A stretch of DNA of 64,000 nt. It comes from Absidia repens (Eukaryota; Mucoromycota; Mucoromycetes; Mucorales; Cunninghamellaceae). The position numbers and the translations under genes were made by a program. Positions 22,620-33,553 of this stretch are shown here, piece after piece (the first letter of the stretch is position 1; every line of letters starts with the position of its first letter). Under the pieces are notes generated by a model. It was not told the DNA's origin. It was given only the letters and a program-made list of their open reading frames with translations, and made no database searches. The DNA lies in NCBI GenBank assembly GCA_002105175.1, contig MCGE01000001.1, positions 992,001-1,056,000 of the forward strand, in the 5' to 3' direction.

Positions 22620-24354
22620 TTACAAAGTACCCATGGGATCATAAGGAGGAAGAACGGCGGGATCAGTCTTCAATAAATCGACCAAATGTTGAGGCACAAC
22701 GTTCTTCTCCAAGACGAGTTGATAGACATATTCCGTAAACCAGTCATCTTGCATGATGTAGTAACCTTTGTCACCCGAGCTGTCACCCCAGGAGTTCTCC
22801 ACACGCCAGCGAAGAGCCTTTCCATCATCACCAAGATGAACACCAGTAAACACCATAGCATGGGTCATGGCGGATTCACCATACAAGATACGATCCTTCT
22901 TGTCCATCTTAAAGTCCACATTGAATGCCAGTTCATAATTGTGAATGTTGGTGTCCATAGTTGCATATTTTCGGTCAAGGAATTTCGTCACGTCACATCC
23001 AAACCAGACAGGCTTACCAGATTTCAGCACCTTGATGGCCAAATGCTTCATGATAGAGATGTCAACATTGATGTATTGAACAGGATGGCCGCCTACCACA
23101 TTTCCTAAACGGTCTACGGTGTAGAGTTTGTTGTAAGCGTTGCGAGGATCGTTGATCAAAGACAAAGTATCTTCCAACTAAATAAAAAAATAAAAGTTTC
23201 AAGCTCAAAAGCAAGTCCCAAAGAAAAGTATATAAATATATCCGATCCTTACCTTGTAGCCAACCACTTCTTTAAAGAATTTCTTTGGAGTGGTGTTTCG
23301 TACCGTCACAAACTTGCCATTTTTATCAGTTGCTTCCCAGTCAAAAGACTTTGGGGGTTCACCCAGGAATATAACCATAATACGATGGATGTCCTTCATC
23401 ATGTCTTGTTTCAGCACCCGGATGGAATTGATAGAGACACCTTCAGCAACGGCTTTTCGGATCTGAATGGCAAATTCCCGAAGTTTGACAGTGACCAACC
23501 AACCGAGTTTGGAGGAGGAGGAGGAGGCAACTGTTTCAGGGTAAACACTCTTAGGAACTACACCATACTTGTCAACCAGACTGGAAAACATAGCCCACTG
23601 ACCGCCATCCCCAACAGGATCTTGTAGCAAAAACTGTACAACACGATCAGACACATCCTTGTCAGCCAAATCAATCATGTTTTCAAGGAACCAATTGGCC
23701 TTTTCGAGTTTATCTATAGAACCACAATTACAACAGAGAAAAAAAAAAGTACGTCATATATTTGTATCACGATGCCACTTTCTATTTGCTGTTTTGGTAT
23801 AACTTACCATAAAAGAATAGGTAGTTTTGACTCAATTCAAAGTCATCCTTGAGTTTGTACTTATCAATGACAGCCAATCTGAGTACATTTGTACCTAAAT
23901 GAAAAATGGTCATGGGGGAGGGGGATGAGTGATCATGGAGATAAGAGACGAGGAGTATGTACATGATAAAAATAAGATGGGTGAAGGATAACTTACCAGC
24001 AAATAACCAACAGCGGCCAGATTGTTTTTGATTGGTGACAGTCCCTTCCAAGTCAAGTTGAACGTTGAAGACGTGATTGTTTTTCAGAGCGTTAGCAGGA
24101 TTCACCAAAACATCAGTAGGATCATTTGCCATAATAGCATTCATAGCCAACACGTTTTTCTGGTCACTCCAAAACTCTTGTTCATACTTGTCCAAAATGT
24201 CCCTTTGCAAGTCTGCATTTCCTTGTTCATTGAGATTCAGTCTTTCCAAAGATGCCAATAGTTGCTTATCGTGTTGACGTTGCTGAGCATAAGCAGAAGA
24301 AGTTTTTTCATCCATAGCAGGAGGTGCACGAGGTGTAGATTGTTCAGCGCCCAT
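22620..24354 (-). CDS. BLH1: Bleomycin hydrolase / cysteine aminopeptidase C1B
   Basis: Four exons on minus: 23997-24354, 23808-23894, 23253-23713, 22620-23177; 487 residues, as expected for the family (yeast Blh1/Lap3, human BLMH). Cytosolic papain-fold aminopeptidase that forms a hexamer. The catalytic Cys115 is in TNQKQSGRCWLFAG, His408 in SAMTHAMVFTGV, and Asn430 in RWRVENSWGD. Other family motifs are FELSQNYLFFYDKLEKANWF, DPVGDGGQWAMFSSLVDKYG and PVWFGCDV. All introns are 76-113 bases with GTAAGT-type donors. The N-terminus (GAEQSTPRAPP) begins Met-Gly, so N-myristoylation is conceivable but unproven. Start is the only in-frame ATG before the core. Confidence 0.96.
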
Positions 24355-24398
24355 ATTTGATGATGTGAATATAAAAAAGTAAAAAGATAAGAAAAGAG

Positions 24399-24443
<45 letters not shown>

Positions 24444-24644
24444 CCGAGAGCAGGGAATAAAATGTAAAACGTCAGGTCAACCTCACCACATGACTGAGCA
24501 ACAACAATCAGTCGGTCCTTGAAAAAAATAGCTGTTTGATAGTCCAAAGACGAAAACTTTAATGAAGGCAAAGGAATATAAGATAAACTGAGAACATACA
24601 GTAAAAATAAAAATAAAATTAAAAAACCAGAGTAAATATAATCA
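24355..24644. other. Spacer with 44-base poly-A tract
   Basis: Between the bleomycin hydrolase start and the end of the next minus-strand gene. A 44-base A run occupies 24399-24442; its minus-strand reading gives a meaningless Phe-rich frame. Confidence 0.6.
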
Positions 24645-25423
24645 CTATTTAGGAAAACAATAACTGAACCACGATGAAAAAGAAAAAGTTGAATATAACG
24701 ACGATGAAGAAGAAGAAGAAGAAGAAGAAGAAGTTGATGAAGCAATAGAACGGGCTTTAGCAGAAGAATCCATGCCCATCATATACGTAGAATTGGTGTA
24801 AGAAGGAGAAGAAACAGATGGAGGAGTGGAGAAAAGCATTGAGAATTCATTGTCGTCATTTTCGGCTGACATACTGGAAGTCGAAGAAGCATCATCATTC
24901 TCTGCTGCTGCTGCCATTGGTGAAGGAGTGAAACCCCGCTCAACGAGCAATTGGTGAGTCCACAGAAGGTATAAACTCTGATCGTCATCATTAGGACTAA
25001 TGCTTGCACCATGGCTCTTCGGTAGTGACGACGTTGATGCTGATGTTGTTGTATTGGTGGTCGGTTTCAATAAATCGCTATTATCTATTTTTTTTTTTTC
25101 AAAAATAAAATGGTCAGTATGTCCTATAAAAATAAAATTCTTCGTAATTGTCGCCTCCTTACTCATTGACCCATATCTACGAGGAGGAGCTAGAAAATCG
25201 GAGTCAGAAAACCATTTATTTTGCTTTAATCATAAAACGATATATTCAATATGTTATATATTTCCTTACTTTTTTCATGATGAGCATTCATATAGCTTGT
25301 AGACTGGATAGTTATTGACTGATGAAAGTAGTTATAAAATAAAATAAAAAGTGAGTATTTGATTAATTTGATTTTCAAACTTGTTGTCACTGTTAATTTT
25401 ACTTTTAACGGAGACGACGACAT
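24645..25423 (-). CDS. Ser-rich hypothetical protein
   Basis: Two exons on minus: 25270-25423 and 24645-25189 (intron donor GTAAGG, acceptor TTCTAG), 232 residues. A further in-frame intron inside exon 1 (25316-25402, GTAAAA...CATCAG, 87 bases) is plausible and would drop an AT-rich, hydrophobic stretch. Reading after the main intron is TPPRRYGSMSKEATITKNF. The middle and C-terminus are Ser/Thr/Asn/Asp-rich, including a run of twelve Ser near the end, and terminate with SFSSWFSYCFPK. I do not recognise a domain. Confidence that it is a gene rests on frame continuity and matching splice phase. Confidence 0.6.
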
Positions 25424-27070
25424 TGGAGAAGAATATAAAGAAGGGAAAATAATGATGCATCAGACGTGGTATTTATATCCTTTTGCATCAGAATAGAGGG
25501 ATCTTTCCTGAGTGGAAAAAAGGGGTGCAACGTTTTTTCAACTCTTTATCCAATCTCATTGGTTGCCTTTCACAAGCAATAAAAAGCGCCTAGAGAGCTA
25601 CCGGTCTTCTTGTGAAGATGACAATAACTTATGATGATGTGATTATAATATTATTAGCTATCTTAATAATGGTTCTTCTATATTTTAGTCTTCTGATACA
25701 TTTCCCCCTTCTTCATGTGCGCGAATTAACTATCTTGTTTGGCTAGAGGTCAGTCTACCAGGAAGTCACCGTGATCTTCTTGCCTTTTTGACTGTAGGTA
25801 TGACAAACAAGTCTTTTTTTGGACTCATTGCAAATCGATCAGATTATATAAAGCTTTTTCATCATCCTCCACCATATTTATTCTTCTATTTTTTGTTTTT
25901 TTTTATTTTTTTGGCTATTTTACTCAAGGGGGATTTTTTTTGTCGAACTGAATGATAGTCAATGCATGCATAAGAAAGCAAAAAAAAGAACGAATAGAAA
26001 AAGGAATGATGATCCTCTCCAAAGCAAGGTGCCCATCACGCGATGTCTTGTTCGTACCCGCACTTACTTTTCAATAGACATGCTGATTTACCCCTGAAAA
26101 AATGCACAGTGTCACCAATGGCCCCGGTGGTGGTTATTGATCAAACTCCGCCATTTTTTCCTCCCTTCTATTTGGCTTTCCCACTCTGTGCAGATACGGT
26201 TATCACTGGCCGCACTCGAGTAAAGGTAAATATTCGCTCTTAATGACTAGTCGTACAGTACAGTTATGAAGCCATTGTAGATCGAGCACCTGGTCGATCA
26301 CTTTGTGTGACAGCCTCCTTTAATTTTTATTTTTACTTTTTCACGCAGGAGCTTCCACCCCAGCGTAATATATCTACAATGTGCAATTGCCGATATTCTG
26401 CACAACACCATTCAATAATATTTCGCCATGTGACCTTGACATCGCATCTACAAGCAAGTGAAATCACCTAGTCCCCACAATTGAAAAGAAATTCGCCTAT
26501 CACATACACCCAAAAATAATAAACATAAACCCAACCCCTCTTTGCAAAATTTTTGCCATGCTAAAACCCGCTGTAAAGAAAAAAAACTTGTCTATCTCCT
26601 ACAGATCCGGATTTCGTCTACTTGGGATAAGTCTATGCGCAATAGCTTTAACCTAATATATGTGAATCAATGAAGTGCCTTTAGTTGAGGGAATGCAGAT
26701 TAAAAACCCATTCAAACCCATTCAAACCCATTCACGCCGATTCAGTCATCATTATAATCATTCTCCAAAAAAAAAAAAAAAAAAAAAAAAAAAAAGCAGT
26801 ATATATATATATTGATACAAATTTTTATTATCGACTGTATATTGTGTGATTCAAGTTTTCTATCTACTATACATGATGAAGGGGAAATATAAAGTTGGGT
26901 GGGAGGATAAACTTATAAATCTAAAACGAGTAATGGAGGAAACGGGGATAAAATAGAAAAGTAATATATATGTATAAAAAAATGGTAACAATAAAACGAG
27001 AGGACAACATGATAAAGCACATAAACCAAAATAAAAATAAAAAATGAGGGAGAGAGAGAGAGACAAACAT
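25424..27070. other. Intergenic, no gene recognised
   Basis: About 1.6 kb. It holds a short direct repeat (CATTCAAACC units, 26709-26735), a 30-base A tract near 26767-26795 and a GAGA run at 27051-27062 in the 3' flank of the bL32m gene. Open frames are short and without codon structure. Confidence 0.45.
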
Positions 27071-27433
27071 CTAGGCCATTTCCAGATTCTTTGCTTTTTG
27101 CTTGATTTCACCGTAACATTGTTTGCAGACATGATGTAACAATTTGGTATTGCCACAAGCTGGACATGCGACGATATTTTCCTTTTGTTGCAGTCCTTTA
27201 TTACTAGCTCGCATACGTTTCTTAGAATGAGAGGTTTTCTTCTTGGGTGCAGCCCAAAGAATAGGACCGAGCCAACTAGGGACTTGGAAAGTGTTGTTAT
27301 TGACGTTGGTATTCAAAGTGCTGTTGATCCATTGACCGATCGAAGCTAGAGGTGATAATCGTAGCGTGCCGTTAGATTGAAATGCGAGTTGCCGAGTATT
27401 TGAGCGTGTGGCAGATAATACGGAAGTTATCAT
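27071..27433 (-). CDS. MRPL32: Mitochondrial large-subunit ribosomal protein bL32m
   Basis: Single exon, 120 residues. Structural protein of the mitochondrial large ribosomal subunit. The bL32 signature follows a presequence-like N-terminus rich in Ser/Thr/Arg (ITSVLSATRSNTRQLAFQ): VPSWLGPILWAAPKKKTSHS, then KKRMRASNKG. A zinc-ribbon has Cys pairs CPACG and CKQCYG. In yeast this protein is trimmed by the m-AAA protease before assembly, and the Cys cluster is needed for that. It is shorter than yeast or human homologs (about 185 residues), mainly through a short presequence and tail. Confidence 0.93.
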   Translation of the reverse strand: MITSVLSATRSNTRQLAFQSNGTLRLSPLASIGQWINSTLNTNVNNNTFQVPSWLGPILWAAPKKKTSHSKKRMRASNKGLQQKENIVACPACGNTKLLHHVCKQCYGEIKQKAKNLEMA

Positions 27434-28006
27434 GATGAAGTATATGTATATATATAAAAAGAAAGGAAAATGTGAAAAGAAAGGCGGAAAAAAATACGTT
27501 GTGCCTTGTCAATGTCAAAAATTCCAAAAAGCCACTACAGCAGTAAATTCATTTCCCGACCGTGCAAAATAGGCATGCCAAAAAAGGTACCCAATTCATA
27601 GACGTAATCCCACCTGCCCCCAAGCATAGAAGTTTTAGCCATAATAGACTGTACTCATAAAATCATTATCCCGACAGTAAATCACATATTGTATGCACAA
27701 TCCAGTACTGTATATGGACCTGAAAACCCTACTTCCCCGAAATTTATATATTTGTCTGTCGTCTACCGATCACTACTGATACCAAACTTGCAAAAAAAAA
27801 AGAAAAAAAAAATGGAGGCCCAAACCTGCAAATGGCATAATCACATTCACCTTTCACTAACATCAGCAAATACAACGCAAAATAAAATAAAAACGGATAA
27901 AAAAAGAAATAGGTATAACATGACTAGTGTGTCAGATTTTATTGTAAAGAAAAGGAAGGTGGGGGAGTTTGTCTAACTGCGGGGAAGAGTAAGGATTCAA
28001 TAGGTA
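27434..28006. other. Intergenic
   Basis: 5' flank of the bL32m gene and 3' flank of the micropeptide gene. No gene recognised. Confidence 0.4.
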
Positions 28007-28285
28007 TCAGTTCTTGTCAACGTAGGTGTCATCCTTCCCAGAAGAAGCAGCTTTCATTTGTTGGTACTTCTTCTCCTTGGCAAGGTCTACTTCTTCGGCT
28101 TTTTTGTCAAAGTAAATATAGGCGACCACAATCAAAGCAACGCCTGCCCAAAACCATTCATTGCTTTATGAGCCCGAAATCGATACCGAGGGAAGTGAAA
28201 AAAAAAGAAAAAGTAGACGATTAGAATAAACCATATATCCGTGAACCTTTTTTTCTTTTTTTTTTTTTTTTACTTACAGTATCAT
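28007..28285 (-). CDS. Small single-pass membrane protein (54 residues)
   Basis: Two exons on minus: 28278-28285 (only 8 coding bases, ATG ATA CT) and 28007-28163, joined by a 114-base intron with donor GTAAGT and acceptor ATAAAG. The product begins MILNEWFWAGVALIVVAYIY, a short lumenal or intermembrane start and one hydrophobic helix (about 6-21), followed by a charged tail (FDKKAEEVDLAKEKKYQQMK) ending DDTYVDKN. Without the splice there is no start codon in frame: a TAA lies just upstream of exon 2. I do not recognise the family; size and layout resemble small organelle-membrane subunits. The gene is head to head with eIF2B delta (about 200 bases apart), a shared promoter arrangement. Confidence 0.65.
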
Positions 28286-28486
28286 GGTATTTTATTTTGA
28301 CAAGTCAAGTGTTGATTGACGATGAGAATCGCTGAAAAGAGGAAGAAAAGATGTGGGGCCACAAATTTAAATTCGGTAAAAGCGGCGTTTTTACATTTTT
28401 CTAGTCACAGTCTTTAAACGTCTCTCATCCCTTTTTTTCCCCCTTCTTACTTTTTTTCTTTCCTTTTTTAAGCTTGATCTACCTTT

Positions 28487-30533
28487 ATGGATTCAACATC
28501 AACATCATCGGTAAATATAAGAAGAATATATTTGATCGTCATAAATTCACATTACTCAACCTTGTTCTCTTTGTAATATATTGTAGCCTCAATCGGGTGC
28601 AAGGGGTACCAACTCTCCGCCATCCGTTGGCGCTTCGAGTTCCAATACCAACAAAGAAAACCAACAAACTGGTGAAGCTGCCCCAGCAAGAAAAAGCCAA
28701 AAGAATATGACTAAGGCAGAACGACGCGCACTTCAAGAACAACAACGTCTGGAGAAAGAAAAGCGGGTGGCAGCAGGGTTACCAAAAAATGCAAAAAAAG
28801 CAGCAGAACTCTTGGAAAAGCAAACACCTTCTGGCGGTGGTAATGGAGGCGGTAGCAAACCTTCCAAGCAGCAACATACCTCTTCAAACACAAATGAATC
28901 AGCACAATCCATTTCTCTTGATGGTACAGACAACAATAGTGCGCTCAAGAAAAAAAACAACATGATATTGCAAAAGGCGCAACAAAAAAACCAAGTTCCT
29001 TGGCTTCTTCATTTGGATGCTCCTAAACAACCTGACAGTTCTGGCTCCAACAAGGACTTACACCCTGCTGTGAAAGCGTTGGCTTTATATTTTTCTGAAT
29101 ACAAGATTGTTGGCTCGAATGCTAGATGTGTGGCCATGTTGGAAACATTCTCAAAGGTATTTATTGGATGGAAAAAAATAAAAGGAGGGGGATGACGGGA
29201 ACTCTAAAGAACCTTACTTATGTCTTTTGTGTTGTAGGTGATCGAAGAACATCGTCCTCCTTCTGACGCCACTTTCTCAAGACATATTCAAAAGCATTTG
29301 GACCCTCACATTGCCTATTTGTTGGCTACTCGACCAATGTCTCTTAGTATGCGTGAATGTATCCGATGGCTCAAGAAGGAAATGTCTGATATTGTGGAAG
29401 AAGATCCCCCATTGGCAGATGACGATGCTCGTAACAGATTGATGGAACGTATTGAACACTTTATCCGGGAACGCATCACTATGGCCGATCAACTCATTGT
29501 ACAAAACGGTTTGCAAAAAATCCACGATGGTGAAGTTATCTTGACATTTGGTAAATCGTCGGTGGTGGAAAGCTTATTACTGGCAACAAAAAAGAAGGGA
29601 ATTGATTTCAAAGTCATTGTGGTCGACAGCCGTCCTCTATTTGAAGGTAAAAATGAATAGTGACTGAAATTATGGTGATACTGAAATTATTTTATGTAGG
29701 CAAACATCTGTTACGAAGACTTGTAGCTGCTGGAATTGACTGCTCCTATCATTTGCTATCAAGCGTGTACGTGGTATTATCGACAGTTACCAAAGTCATC
29801 ATGGGTGCTCACGCTTTACTAAACAACGGCGCTATCTATTCTCGTGTGGGAACTTCCTTGGTGGCAATGGCTGCTAGCGATAAGCAGGTCTGCATTAAAA
29901 GGAAAATATACATATGGAGTTTATATATTGATGTTACTATTATTTGTAGATTCCTGTGATGATTTGCTGCGAAACCTACAAGTTTGTCAATCGCACTCAA
30001 GTGGATTCTTTTGTTATGAATGAAATCGGTAAGGGAATAAAGAGTAGTGAAGGAAGCTATTCAAGCTTATGAATGATGTTTTTTATATTAACGGGGTGCT
30101 TTTTTCCCCCTAGGTAATCCTGATGATCTGGTGAACACAAAGGCCACATTCAATTCCAATCATCAAAGTCACCCTAATCCTACTGGCTCGGCTCTGGAAA
30201 ACTGGCGCGAACAACCTAATCTCAGACTACTCAACTTGCTTTACGATGTCACTCCTTCCAAGTTTATTACCCTTGTAGTGACTGAAGTTGGGCTTATTCC
30301 TTGTACTTCGGCCCCTGTTGTAAGCTTTTTTGAGGGAGAGGGGAAGGATTTTGCGCTACTTCATTTTATTGCTTTACCCGATATTGATTTTTTTTTTATT
30401 TTCTTCCTTTTTACAATAGATTTGGCGTGAATACAAGTAAGTAAAATGAAGATATACATGGAAGATCCTATTATTGATCATTGCACTTCTTTCTGTTACC
30501 AATAGCGAGGAATTTGGAAAACGAGACAAATAG
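28487..30533 (+). CDS. GCD2: Translation initiation factor eIF2B subunit delta
   Basis: Eight exons: 28487-28510, 28587-29156, 29238-29646, 29700-29887, 29950-30028, 30114-30319, 30420-30436, 30506-30533; 506 residues. Regulatory subunit of the eIF2 guanine-nucleotide exchange factor. A charged N-terminal extension ([19 protein letters not shown], Gly/Ser/Asn-rich) precedes the helical domain ([20 protein letters not shown]) and the Rossmann-like C-terminal domain: [69 protein letters not shown], and [19 protein letters not shown]. Two tiny final exons (17 and 28 bases) give IWREYN and the usual C-terminal end. One donor (29888) is GTCTGC rather than GTAAGN. All phases close. Confidence 0.94.
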
Positions 30534-31039
30534 ATACGATGGCATCAAGTCGGTGCACAATTAATTTATTTTTAGTATATACAATGTAGAATAGTTAATA
30601 TTATTTAGTGGATGTCATGTTTAGAAATTTATCCTGTGGGGGTTGTTATTTATTTTTACAAATCAAAATAAAAAATAGAAAATTATGATATATCAAGGAC
30701 ATATATTGAGACTTCAGGTATTGAAAAAATTGAGTGTGAAGTGATTGTTTATCTCGGGTACTATCATACCTAAAACAAGATGGGCAACGGGCTAAAAGAT
30801 TTATGGTGGTGAGGCGTGTTTTTTCTAAAAAAAATAGGGGGAGCGGTGTTTTGACATTGGTCGGCTTTGATGAGGAATCGAGGAACAGGAACAGCAACAG
30901 CAAGACGAGTGCCAACCCCCCCCCCCAAAGAATGTTATGAGTATCAATAGTTACCTTCCAATGCGTTTGGACCATTAATGTTTTAGGTGTTCTTCACTGT
31001 ACATATATTTAATTCAGAAAAATTCACTCCAGAGAGATT
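30534..31039. other. Intergenic between eIF2B delta and repeat R5
   Basis: 3' flank of eIF2B delta followed by AT-rich sequence. A poly-C run is at 30916-30926. A minus-strand frame here is not supported by any motif. Confidence 0.4.
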
Positions 31040-31865
31040 ATGAACATTTCAAATGCCGCCCACGTGAATTTTTATTTTATTCCCAACTTTTTTTTTTTTC
31101 CCTCTCTCTTTCTTTTTTTCCCTTCATCATTGTGACCTCTTTGAGATTCAAGTGATCTTAGAAGAGTGTCAGGACTAGTTTAGAAGGGTTTTCTGATCAG
31201 GGATTCCAAGATGCATGGGAACCCCTTTCATTTTGGATCTAGGATTTTGAACCAACAGTAGTTGGCTTTTTGAAGCCTTCATTATATTAATTTAGTTTTA
31301 GCTTGTCCATGTGTGAATATATATTTGAATAAAATAAGTCTCTTTTTACTTGCTTCAATGAAAGTTGTTACCATTAGTCACTTTCATGTCATGTGCAATA
31401 GATCCCCTTTTTACTACCCTAATCTCTTTTGATTAGTGTTGACCGTTGTTCTGTTTCAATAATAACTGCCCCTTTTCGTCTTTCTCATATCGTGTACAGT
31501 GTATTGGATCCCCTGTTACATTTGTCTCATTAGAGTAGCACTGATAATTCTTTAGATCTCATCACAGATTTCCCCACGCTTTCTCCAACAGATCGTTCGA
31601 TTTATTAAATCCCTTATTAATGTGAACTCGTCGTCTTTAGTTTTAGTACATACCAAATATGCTTTAATAAAATAAGGCTTTTAAATTAACCATATTGAGA
31701 CCCATCTACTAGTAAACCATGTTGCTATTGTAGCCATTTTTTGATTTTCCTACCATGAATATGCCCTCTAATTCATCTACTATGATTACTTCACTTCACC
31801 TGTACCCAGGAACTGGGTGGCTCACATCAAAAACATATTTCAACAACCTTACCCCCCTGCCATCC
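31040..31865 (+). repeat. Dispersed repeat copy R5
   Basis: Plus-oriented copy. TTTCAAATGCCG then CACGTG at 31061-31066; CTAGTTTAGAAGGGTTTTC at about 31175; CATGGGAACCCCTTTCATT; AATAAAATAAGTCTC near 31327; CAATAATAACTGCCCC near 31458; CTTTAATAAAATAAGG near 31660. The 3' part (31700-31865) aligns with 57310-57490 of copy R8. Confidence 0.8.
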
Positions 31866-32135
31866 TGTAGATTAGTTATTTGGAAGTGTGAAAATAATAT
31901 AAAATTGAAAATAAAAAATTGCTGAACAGGACCAAAAAAAAAAAAAAAAAAAAAAAAGATTATGTATTAAAACTGATTGCTCGAAAAATAAACATTGATT
32001 GACGTTTTTTATTGTTAAAACGGTGATTAACAGAAAAAAAAAAAAAAAAAAGACTATAAAATAAAATATACAAAGGAAGGGGGGAGATAATTACTAGTAT
32101 ATCTAAATTAAACTAAAGTTAAAGAACTAATTCTA
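31866..32135. other. Intergenic with poly-A tracts
   Basis: Two A tracts (about 31934-31957 and 32034-32051) and AT-rich 3' flank of the oxidoreductase gene. Confidence 0.4.
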
Positions 32136-33308
32136 CTAATCTTGATCTTCTTGGTAACGCAAACCGACTTCTTGACGCCATTGATCCATTGCACGAACTT
32201 GACCCAGTGTATCATCCAAAGTCATGTATTTGCATTGTTGTTGTTTATCCGCCAGGGCATCAGCGACAGCATCGGCTTCAATAGCAAACAAGTTCGTTTC
32301 TTCCAAAGGCACAGGGATGATTTCGGTCTTGGTATTGGCATTATGAGACTTGTATTCAATTTGAACAGGGCCAAGAACCGCGAGATCAGGACGCCATAAG
32401 TTGGGTACCTTGAATGTTCCTTCGCTTCCAATCACTTCTACACCGCAATCACTGTCAGCAAACACACCCGTAAAAAGTTGTGCCGTCACACCTTGTTCAA
32501 ATTCCAAAGATGCCACCGCCCATTCATCTACCTTGGTATCAGGTTGAATATAACCCACACCTTTCACTTTGATTGGATTGGCGAAGCCTTTTTGTTGAGA
32601 AGCACCGGCAATCAGTCGGGCAAACGACATGGGATCTGGAATTAAACAAATAAATAGGCACACAAACACGCCAAAAGGGAGGGGGGGAATGAGTTAGTTG
32701 TTTGTCCATGTATAGCCGGGCATATTCTCCCACGATATCTATTATATAAAAAACTTACATCCTCCAATATCCATGATAGCACCACCACCTAATTCGTTTC
32801 TCCACAAACGAGATGAGGGACCCAAAGAGCGGCCATCGAATGAGAAGTTCCCACGGATGAGTTTGACCTTGCCAATCTTATCACCAGCACGTACGAGATC
32901 TACCAGAAGGCGAGTTTGAGGATGACAACGGTACATATAGGCTTCCATAAGGAACACATTGTTAGACCGACAGGCTTCGATAATACCGTGGACTTGCTTT
33001 TCAGTCATCGCAATAGGTTTTTCCACTAGCATGTGTTTCTTGGCTTGGGCGGCTTGAATGGCCATGGCATGGTGACAAGGATGAGGAGAGCAAATGTACA
33101 CAATGTCCACCGAGGGATCTTGCAAGACAGCTTCATACGACCCATGGCACTGGGCAGGCTCTAATCCATAGGTTTGACCAAACGCCACTGCTGATTCTTT
33201 CGATCGGCTACCCACCGCCATCAAAGATCCCTTCTTTGCAACTTTCAAAGCAGTTGCAAAAGTATTAGCAATATTTCCAGTACCAAGAATACCCCACCGT
33301 AAAGACAT
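32136..33308 (-). CDS. Gfo/Idh/MocA-family NAD(P)-dependent oxidoreductase
   Basis: Two exons on minus: 32759-33308 and 32136-32635; 349 residues. Best fit is the trans-1,2-dihydrobenzene-1,2-diol / D-xylose dehydrogenase subgroup, cytosolic NADP-dependent enzymes acting on sugars or diols; the substrate here is not certain. The N-terminal Rossmann motif reads LRWGILGTGNIANTFATAL. The family's Lys motif is HMLVEKPIAMTEKQ and the next block is FLMEAYMYRCHPQT. After the intron GGYPMSFARLIAG continues the conserved DIGxYP region; the intron splits the Tyr codon. The end block LDDTLGQVRAMDQWRQEVGL is typical. Start is the ATG directly before the Rossmann fold. Confidence 0.92.
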
Positions 33309-33553
33309 GATGTATATGTGAGAGAAAAAGTAAAAAAAAAAGATTGAGAAAAAAAAAAAAAGATTACACCACACTCGCAACCCTCTTTTTTTTATTTTTT
33401 ATTTTTTTTTTTAGATCGTTTCTTGTCCCCCCGACCCATCCGCCCCACTACCGCATTTTTAAACATCCGCCTGCATGCGAAAGACCTATCCCGTTTTTTT
33501 GTGTTGATGTGCAAAGAGGACCAGATACATTTTATTACATAAGCATTATAATA

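Noticed and set aside
24344..24745. Phe-rich 133-codon minus-strand frame
   Set aside because: Created by the 44-base A tract and simple repeats; overlaps neighbouring genes.
30646..30975. 109-codon minus-strand frame
   Set aside because: Low-complexity Leu/Phe content and no conserved feature; within AT-rich 3' flank.
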